From positions 1-17,525 of the forward strand of contig CAJVCJ010000005.1 in NCBI GenBank assembly GCA_910595855.1: DNA of 17,525 nucleotides. The letters are read 5' to 3'. How positions within the stretch are numbered: position 1 is the stretch's first letter; every line of letters starts with the position of its first letter. Under the pieces are notes generated by a model, which had not been told where the DNA came from, searched no databases, and saw only the letters and a program-made list of their open reading frames with translations. The DNA comes from Candidatus Thioglobus vulcanius (GTDB lineage Bacteria; Pseudomonadota; Gammaproteobacteria; PS1; Pseudothioglobaceae). Positions 1 to 6,029 of this stretch are shown piece by piece. The translations under genes and the position numbers were made by a program.

Positions 1-20
1 CTTGAAAGCCTTTAATAATA

Positions 21-96
21 TGGTGGGGCGTGAGCGATTTGAACGCTCGACCAGCGGATTAAAAGTCCGATGCTCTACCAACTGAGCTAACGCCCC
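21..96 (-). tRNA. tRNA-Lys (anticodon UUU)
   Basis: Read on the minus strand, a complete 76-nt cloverleaf runs from GGGGCGT at its 5' end to ACGCCCC plus discriminator A and an encoded CCA. The D-loop contains AGTTGG and the T-loop is TTCAAAT. The anticodon loop is CTTTTAA, giving anticodon TTT (plus positions 61-63), which reads lysine codons AAA and AAG. The acceptor stem pairs 7 of 7 and the T stem 5 of 5. The outermost anticodon-stem pair (27-43) is a U-C mismatch; the other four pairs are intact. It lies downstream of ihfB and about 4.3 kb from the lysine tRNA synthetase gene. Confidence 0.97.
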
Positions 97-131
97 ATAT
101 TAGTTTTTCAACACTAAGTGCAAAAAGTGAA

Positions 132-159
132 ATTATACATTATCTCGATCTAAAAACAA
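132..159 (-). promoter_or_regulatory. Probable sigma70 promoter of tRNA-Lys
   Basis: On the minus strand a perfect TATAAT (137 to 132) is preceded 16 bases upstream by TTGTTT (159 to 154), a fair -35 element. It lies in the 69-base gap between the ihfB stop and the tRNA, so a transcript would begin near 125 with a short leader before the tRNA 5' end at 96. This suggests the tRNA can be transcribed independently of ihfB. The call rests on hexamer match and position only. Confidence 0.55.
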
Positions 160-165
160 CAAAAT

Positions 166-444
166 TTAGCCTTTATTTACCATTTCTTTTAAGCCTTTTC
201 CTGGCTTGAAAAATGGTACGTATTTTTCCCCAACCTGTGTTCTTTCACTGGTTTTAGGATTAATACCTTGGCGCGCCTTTCGATGTTTTTTTAAGAAAGC
301 ACCAAACCCTCTAATCTCAACACCTTCGCCCGATACAATCGAACTTGTGATTCTCTCTAGGATTAAATCAACCATTATTTTAACGTCTGATTTTGCTAGA
401 TTTGAATTCTCTGTTAAGATTTGAATTAAGTCTGTTTTTTTCAT
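166..444 (-). CDS. ihfB: Integration host factor beta subunit
   Basis: This 92-residue protein belongs to the HU/IHF family of DNA-bending nucleoid proteins. IHF-beta pairs with IHF-alpha (not in the window) to bend DNA sharply at specific sites in replication, recombination and sigma54 promoters. The N-terminal helices (MKKTDLIQIL...) are followed by the GFGAF turn and the beta-arm with INPKT, whose proline is the DNA-intercalating tip residue, then YVPFFKPGKGLK near the C-terminus. Length matches the family (about 94). Beta rather than HU or alpha is supported by the arm sequence and by its place directly after rpsA, the standard gammaproteobacterial order. A GGTG Shine-Dalgarno sits about 5 bases before the ATG, right beside the U-tract of the preceding terminator. 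Confidence 0.93.
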   Translation of the reverse strand: MKKTDLIQILTENSNLAKSDVKIMVDLILERITSSIVSGEGVEIRGFGAFLKKHRKARQGINPKTSERTQVGEKYVPFFKPGKGLKEMVNKG

Positions 445-455
445 AATTTCACCAT

Positions 456-495
456 AAAAAAAGGCCGCTTTGTATTACTACGCAGCGGCCTTTTT
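456..495 (-). terminator. Intrinsic terminator between rpsA and ihfB
   Basis: A 7-bp GC-rich stem (GGCCGCT at 463-469 with AGCGGCC at 484-490) is extended by A/T pairing on both sides. On the minus strand it is followed by a run of seven T (plus A456-462). The loop is 14 bases and may form three more pairs. It begins 13 bases after the rpsA stop, so it should end most rpsA transcripts just before the ihfB ribosome binding site. Because the flanks are A-rich on one side and T-rich on the other, it could also work on the plus strand. Confidence 0.85.
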
Positions 496-507
496 ATTGA
501 CTAAGGG

Positions 508-2184
508 TTACTTATCTTTAGCTTGCTTAAGTAAGTCACCTAAAGTTGAACCTGTTGCTTCATCAGAAGACTGCTTATTGTAGTCTGCCATTGCTGCTTG
601 CTCTTCAACTGTGTCTTTCGCTTTAACACTTACTGCGATGTTGCGAGATCTTCTATCAACGTTCATGATAACTACTTCGATTTCAGCACCAGTCTTAAGA
701 ACTGTAGTTGCATCATCAACACGTTCTTGTGAAATTTCACCAGCTTTTAAGTAACCAGTGATATCTTCAGCTAGACCGATAACAGCACCACGAGGATCAA
801 CTTCTAAGATAGTACCTTTAACGATAGCACCTTTCTTGTTAGCTGATGCATACTGCATAAAGTCATCTTCAGATAACTGCTTAATGCCTAATGAAATACG
901 CTCTTTTTCAGCATCAATGTTAAGAATAACAACTTCTAACTCTTGACCTTTAGAGAAGTTTGCAACTAACTCTTCAGAAGATTGCTTGTCCCAAGAAATG
1001 TCAGCTAAGTGAATTAGACCATCAATGCCGCCTTGTAAGCCAACAAATAAACCAAAGTCAGTAATTGACTTAACGTTTACGATAATCTTGTCGCCTTTGT
1101 TTTGAGTAGCTTCAAATGCTTCCCAAGGGTTTTCTAATGCTTGCTTCATTGATAATGAAATACGGTGCTTAGACTCTTGAACATCTAATACCACTACATC
1201 AACTTCTTGACCTAGTTTAACAATCTTAGAAGGACGTGCATTTGCATTAGTCCAATCCATTTCTGAAACGTGAACCAAACCTTCAACACCGTCTTCGATA
1301 CGTACAAACGCTCCGTAGTCAGTAAGGTTAGAAACTGTACCAGTAACTTTCTTGCCGATAGGTAAACGATCTGAGATGTTATCCCAAGGGCTAGCAGTAA
1401 GCTGCTTAAGACCTAGTGATACACGCATCTTCTCTTTATCGTAGTTAAGAACCACAACTTTGATCTTATCGCCAATAGCAAGTTTTTCAGATGGGTGATT
1501 AACACGCGTCCAAGAAATGTCAGTAATGTGTAGTAAACCATCAACACCACCAAGATCAACAAATGCACCGTAATCAGCCAAGTTCTTAACAATACCTTCA
1601 ATCTCTTTGCCTTCAGCAAGAGTTTCAAGTAATGCTTCACGATCAGCTGAGTTAGCTTCTTGCATAACTGCTTTTCTAGAAATAACGATGTTGTTTCTAA
1701 CTTCGTCCATCTTGATAACGATTGCTTCAATTTCTTGACCAGTAAGGTATGAGAAATCTTTAACAGGACGTACATCAACTAATGAACCTGGTAAGAACGC
1801 TTTAACAACGCCAATATCAACTGTAAGACCACCTTTAACAGCGCCAGTAACGATACCAGTAACAGTCTCTTTAGAATTCATTGCTGTTTCTAATGACTGC
1901 CATAACTTAATGCGTTTCGCTTCAGTGTGAGACAATAATGTATTACCCAGGCCATCGTCGATTGATTTTAAAGCAACTTCTACTACATCGCCTTCTGCAA
2001 CTTCTAATTCACCTTTTGGGTTTTTAAATTCGTCTAGAGAGATGAAACCCTCTGATTTTAAGCCAACATTTACAATCGCTTTTTCACGATTGATGCTAAC
2101 TACGGTACCCATTAATAAGGCACCTACTTTTACGTTTTGTTGTTCTACACTGTTCTCAAACAGTTCAGCAAATGTTTCTGACAT
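508..2184 (-). CDS. rpsA: 30S ribosomal protein S1
   Basis: This 558-residue protein matches the usual gammaproteobacterial S1 length (about 557). S1 binds the 30S subunit and unfolds structured mRNA leaders so that initiation can occur. Six S1/OB repeats run through the chain, starting at roughly residues 21, 105, 192, 277, 364 and 451. The central ones carry the hallmark YGAFV...GGVDGLLHITDISW and YGAFVRIEDGVEGLVHVSEMDW strings. The first two are more divergent, as expected of the ribosome-docking part. The C-terminal tail ends STLGDLLKQAKDK. The start is fixed by an AAGAAGA purine-rich site about 5 bases upstream. Its leader (2185-2277) holds a hairpin that may take part in autoregulation, which is known for this gene in Escherichia coli. 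Confidence 0.98.
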   Translation of the reverse strand: MSETFAELFENSVEQQNVKVGALLMGTVVSINREKAIVNVGLKSEGFISLDEFKNPKGELEVAEGDVVEVALKSIDDGLGNTLLSHTEAKRIKLWQSLETAMNSKETVTGIVTGAVKGGLTVDIGVVKAFLPGSLVDVRPVKDFSYLTGQEIEAIVIKMDEVRNNIVISRKAVMQEANSADREALLETLAEGKEIEGIVKNLADYGAFVDLGGVDGLLHITDISWTRVNHPSEKLAIGDKIKVVVLNYDKEKMRVSLGLKQLTASPWDNISDRLPIGKKVTGTVSNLTDYGAFVRIEDGVEGLVHVSEMDWTNANARPSKIVKLGQEVDVVVLDVQESKHRISLSMKQALENPWEAFEATQNKGDKIIVNVKSITDFGLFVGLQGGIDGLIHLADISWDKQSSEELVANFSKGQELEVVILNIDAEKERISLGIKQLSEDDFMQYASANKKGAIVKGTILEVDPRGAVIGLAEDITGYLKAGEISQERVDDATTVLKTGAEIEVVIMNVDRRSRNIAVSVKAKDTVEEQAAMADYNKQSSDEATGSTLGDLLKQAKDK

Positions 2185-2214
2185 ATTTTCTTCTTGATAT
2201 TGACCGGTAATTTT

Positions 2215-2240
2215 TTAGGCTATTTACGGTATACGCCTAA
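2215..2240 (-). promoter_or_regulatory. Hairpin in the rpsA leader
   Basis: On the minus strand TTAGGC, a bulged G, TAT, a 7-base loop, ATA and GCCTAA form a 9-bp stem about 30 bases before the rpsA start codon. No U-tract follows, so it is unlikely to be a terminator. S1 represses its own translation through leader structure in Escherichia coli, which makes a role in rpsA control plausible but unproven. Confidence 0.4.
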
Positions 2241-2277
2241 TTCATATCGGGTTAGTTTATTTATAAAGCTTAACCGC

Positions 2278-2946
2278 TTAAGCTTTAACCATTTCGCTCA
2301 CTTGAGCAATAACCTCATCCAATGACAACGTAGTTGTGTCAATGATAAGGGCATCTTTTGCAGGTTTTAAAGGTGAGTGTTTGCGTGATGAATCACGCTC
2401 GTCTCGGGCTTTTACGTCTACTAAGATTTGCGATATTATACCCTTTGAGCCCTGTGCTTGCAATTGTTTTAGGCGTCTATTAGCGCGCTCATCAGCGCTG
2501 GCTGTTAGATAAACTTTGAATGGTGCATTAGCAAAAACTACCGTACCCATATCGCGACCATCTGCCACTAATCCTGGCAAGGTTGCAAAATCTTGTTGAC
2601 GCTTAAGTAATGCTGCACGTACCACGCCAATTGAGGCGATTTTAGAGGCTTTTTCACCAGTCTCTTCTGTGCGTAATACTTTGGATACATCTTTGCCATC
2701 TAGAAAAACACTAACCAGCTCACTATCCGCGTGAGTTTTAAATGCTAAATCTAGATTTGTAGCAATTTCTTCAAGAGATTTTTCATCTGTAATGGAAACA
2801 CCTCTTGATTCAACTGCCAATGCAAATGCACGATAAATCGCGCCTGAGTCCAGCAAGTGCCAACCCTGTTGTTGGGCAATTACGCGTGCAACTGTACCTT
2901 TTCCAACGCCACTTGGGCCATCAATCGTTAAAACCGGTGAATTCAT
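2278..2946 (-). CDS. cmk: Cytidylate kinase
   Basis: Cmk transfers phosphate from ATP to CMP or dCMP, recycling nucleotides from RNA turnover for DNA and lipid synthesis. The 222-residue chain fits the family (about 225). Visible motifs are the P-loop GPSGVGKGT at residues 10-18, the substrate-side DSGAIYRA, the GRDMGTVVF block with its nucleotide-binding arginine and aspartate, and the lid-like ARDERDSSR. The ATG overlaps the lysS stop codon by four bases (2943-2946), so translation is probably coupled to lysS. It sits directly upstream of rpsA, an order conserved in many gammaproteobacteria. Confidence 0.97.
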   Translation of the reverse strand: MNSPVLTIDGPSGVGKGTVARVIAQQQGWHLLDSGAIYRAFALAVESRGVSITDEKSLEEIATNLDLAFKTHADSELVSVFLDGKDVSKVLRTEETGEKASKIASIGVVRAALLKRQQDFATLPGLVADGRDMGTVVFANAPFKVYLTASADERANRRLKQLQAQGSKGIISQILVDVKARDERDSSRKHSPLKPAKDALIIDTTTLSLDEVIAQVSEMVKA

Positions 2947-4433
2947 TTAACCTCTGGTCTCATGTGCGGGAATAACAACACATCACGAATAGATGGCGAA
3001 TCAGTAAATAACATCACTAATCTATCAATGCCAATACCTTCACCAGCCGTAGGCGGCATACCGTATTCTAATGCACGAATATAGTCTGCGTCATAATGCA
3101 TGGCTTCATCATCGCCTGCATCTTTTTCAGCCACTTGAGCCTTAAAGCGCTCTGCTTGATCTTGAGCATCATTAAGTTCAGAAAATCCATTGGCAATTTC
3201 ACGACCACCAATAAACAATTCAAATCGATCGGTGATGAATGGATTGTTGTCATTACGACGCGCAAGTGGCGAAACCTCTGTCGGGTATTCAGTAATAAAA
3301 GTTGGTTGAAAAAGTTTTTCTTCAACGGTTGCTTCAAAAATCTCAATTTGAATTTTTCCTAAGCCCCAGTTATCTTTAACATCAATACCTAATTTTTTCG
3401 CAGTGGCTGTTGCATTAGCCTCGCTTAAATCATCGGCTGTGAATGTTGGATTGTATTCAAGAATTGAGTCAAACACGCTAATTCGATTAAAGGCTTTAGA
3501 AAAATCAAAATCATCGCCTTGATAATGAATCGTAGCACTGCCACATACATCTACAGCAATACCGCGGAATAGCTTTTCAGTTAGATCCATTAGATCATGA
3601 TAGGTCGCATACGCTTGATAAAACTCAATCATGGTGAATTCTGGATTATGGCGTGTTGAAAGACCTTCGTTTCTAAAATTTCGATTAATTTCAAACACTC
3701 GATCCATGCCACCAACAACCAATCTTTTTAAATAAAGCTCAGGCGCAATACGCAAATACATGCCAATATCAAGCGCGTTGTGATGCGTCTCAAATGGCTT
3801 TGCTGTAGCACCACCAGGAATGGTTTGCAACATTGGTGTTTCCACTTCCATGAAATCAGCATCATTGAAAAAATTACGGATATAGCTAACTATTGCACTT
3901 CGGCGCTTAAAGGTATTGCGCGCATCTTCATTGGTAATCAAATCAACATAACGCTGGCGATATCTGGTTTCTTGGTCAGACAGTCCGTGGAACTTTTCAG
4001 GTAGTGGTCTAAGTGATTTGGTTAATAGTTTAATACTATCAACACGCACTGACAATTCACCAACATTGGTTTTAAACAATATGCCCGTTGCGCCAACAAT
4101 ATCACCAATATCCCATTTCTTAAACTGCTCGTTATAAAAGCCTTCTGGTAATTCGTCGCGCGTTACAAATACTTGTACTCTAGCACTTGAATCTTGCAAT
4201 GTAGCAAAGCTAGCCTTGCCCATAACGCGCTTAAGCATCATACGGCCTGCAATACAGACTTGAACGGCTTTTTCTTCTAGCTCTTCTTTAGAAAATTGAT
4301 CGTAATCATTGATAATATTTTGCGCCAAATGTGTTGGTTTAAAATCGTTAACAAAAGGATTTCCAGCTTCTCTTAACTTATCTAGTTTTGATTTTCTTTC
4401 GGTGATTAATTTATTGTCGTCTTGATTACTCAT
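2943..4433 (-). CDS. lysS: Lysyl-tRNA synthetase, class II
   Basis: LysRS charges tRNA-Lys using ATP. The 496-residue chain has the class II layout. An N-terminal OB-fold anticodon-binding domain (about residues 55-150, with VCIAGRMMLKRVMGKASFATLQD) is followed by the catalytic core. The core carries motif 2 (FEINRNFRNEGLSTRHNPEFT, written in part) and motif 3 (GIGIDRLVML...RDVLLFP) near the C-terminus. Class II type is clear because the KMSKS and HIGH signatures of class I LysRS are absent. It is in an operon-like run between the TPR gene (5-base gap upstream) and cmk (4-base overlap downstream), whereas many gammaproteobacteria place it after prfB. The cognate tRNA-Lys lies about 2.9 kb further along the same strand. 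Confidence 0.98.
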   Translation of the reverse strand: MSNQDDNKLITERKSKLDKLREAGNPFVNDFKPTHLAQNIINDYDQFSKEELEEKAVQVCIAGRMMLKRVMGKASFATLQDSSARVQVFVTRDELPEGFYNEQFKKWDIGDIVGATGILFKTNVGELSVRVDSIKLLTKSLRPLPEKFHGLSDQETRYRQRYVDLITNEDARNTFKRRSAIVSYIRNFFNDADFMEVETPMLQTIPGGATAKPFETHHNALDIGMYLRIAPELYLKRLVVGGMDRVFEINRNFRNEGLSTRHNPEFTMIEFYQAYATYHDLMDLTEKLFRGIAVDVCGSATIHYQGDDFDFSKAFNRISVFDSILEYNPTFTADDLSEANATATAKKLGIDVKDNWGLGKIQIEIFEATVEEKLFQPTFITEYPTEVSPLARRNDNNPFITDRFELFIGGREIANGFSELNDAQDQAERFKAQVAEKDAGDDEAMHYDADYIRALEYGMPPTAGEGIGIDRLVMLFTDSPSIRDVLLFPHMRPEVK

Positions 4434-4438
4434 AAGGG

Positions 4439-5104
4439 TTAGTGCTGTGTTTTATGTTCTAATTCTTGCTGTGCCAATTGCTTGGCCTTGGTCAAGTCTT
4501 GCTCAGATTGCGTCATGTTGCCCATGCGCTTTAGCAAAGTGCCACGATTATAATAGGCTTGATAAAAATTTGCATCCAATTCAATGGCTTTATTTAGATC
4601 TTTTAATGCGAGATCATCTTTTGCAGTTTTAATATAAGCGTTACCCCGATTATAAATAGCGGCAATATAGTTTTCATCTAGAGCTATCGCCTGAGAATAT
4701 GCGCTAATTGCCTCGATGCTTTTTTCTAATCGATCATAACAATTTCCAAGATTATTAAAAGCACCACTATCAGTATTATTAAGCTCAATTGCCTGTTCAA
4801 AATACCCAACAGCAGAATCAAAGTTTTCTTTCTCTTGCTCTAAATAAGCTAAGCAAAAGTAAGCTTCTGAACTATTAGGATTTGCTTGAATGGCATTCGA
4901 CATACTTTCAATAGCTAAATCATCACTACCTTGCAATTGATGTAAATTTCCCAAACTTAGATAAGCATTAGCTTTTAAATTATCGTCAATAGATTGATGA
5001 TTAACCAAGCCATTCCACGCCTGAATCGCTAAAGATAAATCGCCATTTTTTTGATGCGTATAAGCCTCAACCATTAAATCGCTTAATTCTTTTTCTGTAC
5101 TCAT
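4439..5104 (-). CDS. Tetratricopeptide repeat protein, unassigned function
   Basis: This 221-residue soluble protein is built almost wholly of TPR units, about five to six 34-residue helix pairs. The pattern is seen in SSEAYFCLAYLEQEKENF, SGAFNNLGNCYDRLEKS, IAAIYNRGNAYIKTAKDD and YQAYYNRGTLLKRMGNM. No signal peptide or membrane segment is visible, so a cytoplasmic scaffold or adaptor role is likely. Its partner cannot be told from sequence. It overlaps the yjbQ stop codon by four bases and is separated from lysS by five. The CcmI half of some cytochrome maturation proteins is also TPR-based and ccmH is two genes upstream, but this protein lacks a membrane anchor and is not convincingly CcmI. 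Confidence 0.85.
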   Translation of the reverse strand: MSTEKELSDLMVEAYTHQKNGDLSLAIQAWNGLVNHQSIDDNLKANAYLSLGNLHQLQGSDDLAIESMSNAIQANPNSSEAYFCLAYLEQEKENFDSAVGYFEQAIELNNTDSGAFNNLGNCYDRLEKSIEAISAYSQAIALDENYIAAIYNRGNAYIKTAKDDLALKDLNKAIELDANFYQAYYNRGTLLKRMGNMTQSEQDLTKAKQLAQQELEHKTQH

Positions 5105-5502
5105 ATTAATGTAATGATTAATTTCCTAGTATTGACTCCGTCTCGATGCTCATATAAATACAAACCTTGGTTTTTACTCAAGCCAAGCTTACCTTGAATG
5201 ATCGGAATGGTTTTTGCTTCGCCAGTAAGAATTGATCGAATATGTCCAGACATATCAAAATCACCCTCACCAATGTGTCGATAGCTAGGATCAGCATCAA
5301 CTACGCTAGCTTGAAAATAGTCTTCCACATCAAGCAATAAATCAGGATCTTCACTGCCTGTAATCATAAGTGATGCTGAGGTATGTGCAACAAACACATG
5401 GCATAATTGCAAAGAATCATCACTAATAAATGCATTAACCTGCTGACTGATTGCAATAGCGCCTCGGCCTTGCGTATCAATCATTAATTCATGCTGACTC
5501 AC
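5101..5502 (-). CDS. yjbQ: YjbQ family protein (UPF0047)
   Basis: This 133-residue single-domain protein belongs to the YjbQ/UPF0047 family (usual length about 135-140). Family marks are CHVFVAHTSASLMI, the acidic SEDPDLLLDVEDYF, the HIGEGDFDMSGHIRSIL block with conserved histidines, and YEHRDGVNTRKL near the end. Some members have weak thiamine-phosphate synthase activity, but the cellular role is not settled. The segment usually reading TWQ before the final strand reads SKNQ here, a small departure. It overlaps ccmH by four bases upstream and the TPR gene by four downstream, so it is likely translated in coupled fashion from the ccmH promoter. Confidence 0.9.
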   Translation of the reverse strand: MSQHELMIDTQGRGAIAISQQVNAFISDDSLQLCHVFVAHTSASLMITGSEDPDLLLDVEDYFQASVVDADPSYRHIGEGDFDMSGHIRSILTGEAKTIPIIQGKLGLSKNQGLYLYEHRDGVNTRKLIITLI

Positions 5503-5966
5503 TTTAATAAATCCTTGGCTTTGCTTGTGCTAATCACAGGTGGTTGTGTATTTTTTTTGGTTTTAAACGATCGAATAAAAAAGAAAGCGCCGAATAATAA
5601 AAAAGCAAATGGCGCATACCATAATAAATAAGTATTTATATTTACAGGTGGCTTAAACACGACAAAATCACCATATCGGTCTACCATGTAGCGACGTATT
5701 TGATCGTTAGTTTGCTGGGTGATGATTAGCTCTCTTACTTTTTCACGCAAGTCCTTGGCAAGACCAGCATTTGACCCACCAATGCTTTGCCCCTGACAAA
5801 CTGGGCAGCGAATCTCATCAATTAGACTACGGTAGCGCTGCTCTTGCTCGGTATTAACAAAACTCTTAGCCTCAATACTTTCAGCAATTACCGGCTGAAA
5901 AGCTAATAGCATAATACACAAACCAACTCCTTTAACTAGTGCCATTGTTTGGGTAAAATTTTGCAT
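5499..5966 (-). CDS. ccmH: Cytochrome c maturation protein CcmH
   Basis: CcmH is a periplasm-facing thioredoxin-like reductant of apocytochrome c cysteines in system I cytochrome c maturation. The 155-residue protein has an N-terminal signal sequence (about residues 8-28, ending VIAES), the redox motif RCPVCQ with Cys54 and Cys57, a three-helix-bundle domain containing RYMVDRYGDFVVFKPP, and a C-terminal anchor at about 113-132. It is the first gene of the leftward run yjbQ-TPR-lysS-cmk. No other ccm gene is beside it. The ATG at 5966 has no good Shine-Dalgarno, and the apparent promoter would give a leader of only about seven bases. A second Met at residue 8 is an alternative start. Confidence 0.93.
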   Translation of the reverse strand: MQNFTQTMALVKGVGLCIMLLAFQPVIAESIEAKSFVNTEQEQRYRSLIDEIRCPVCQGQSIGGSNAGLAKDLREKVRELIITQQTNDQIRRYMVDRYGDFVVFKPPVNINTYLLWYAPFAFLLFGAFFFIRSFKTKKNTQPPVISTSKAKDLLK

Positions 5967-5979
5967 ACTTTACTTTTTA

Positions 5980-6009
5980 ATTTTAAAACCTAGATTTTAC
6001 ACCTGTCAA
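5980..6009 (-). promoter_or_regulatory. Probable sigma70 promoter of the ccmH operon
   Basis: On the minus strand a perfect TTGACA (6009 to 6004) is followed after 18 bases by TAAAAT (5985 to 5980). The predicted start near 5973 leaves only a very short leader before the ccmH ATG at 5966. The -35 element lies inside the palindrome at 5995-6020, so a protein bound there would block this promoter. Confidence 0.55.
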
Positions 6010-6020
6010 CAGATGTAAAA
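5995..6020. promoter_or_regulatory. Near-perfect palindrome between ccmH and uup
   Basis: TTTTACA-C-CTGT-CA-ACAG-A-TGTAAAA is a 26-base inverted repeat with 11 of 12 pairs matching around a 2-base centre. It covers the -35 element of the leftward ccmH promoter and ends directly at the AGGAG Shine-Dalgarno (6021-6025) of the rightward uup gene. It could be an operator for a dimeric regulator serving both genes, or a hairpin in the uup leader. The 2-base centre favours a DNA site. Confidence 0.6.
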
Positions 6021-6029
6021 AGGAGACAC

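Noticed and set aside
1413..1778. 121-codon frame on the minus strand inside rpsA
   Set aside because: It is an out-of-frame shadow of a highly conserved ribosomal protein gene, with low-complexity Leu/Lys/Thr composition and no domain.
4439..5104. CcmI, the TPR partner of CcmH
   Set aside because: It is TPR-rich and near ccmH, but lacks the two N-terminal membrane helices of CcmI and is separated by yjbQ.
5995..6020. LexA box in the ccmH/uup gap
   Set aside because: CTGT and ACAG are present but only two bases apart; the gammaproteobacterial LexA site has an 8-base spacer.
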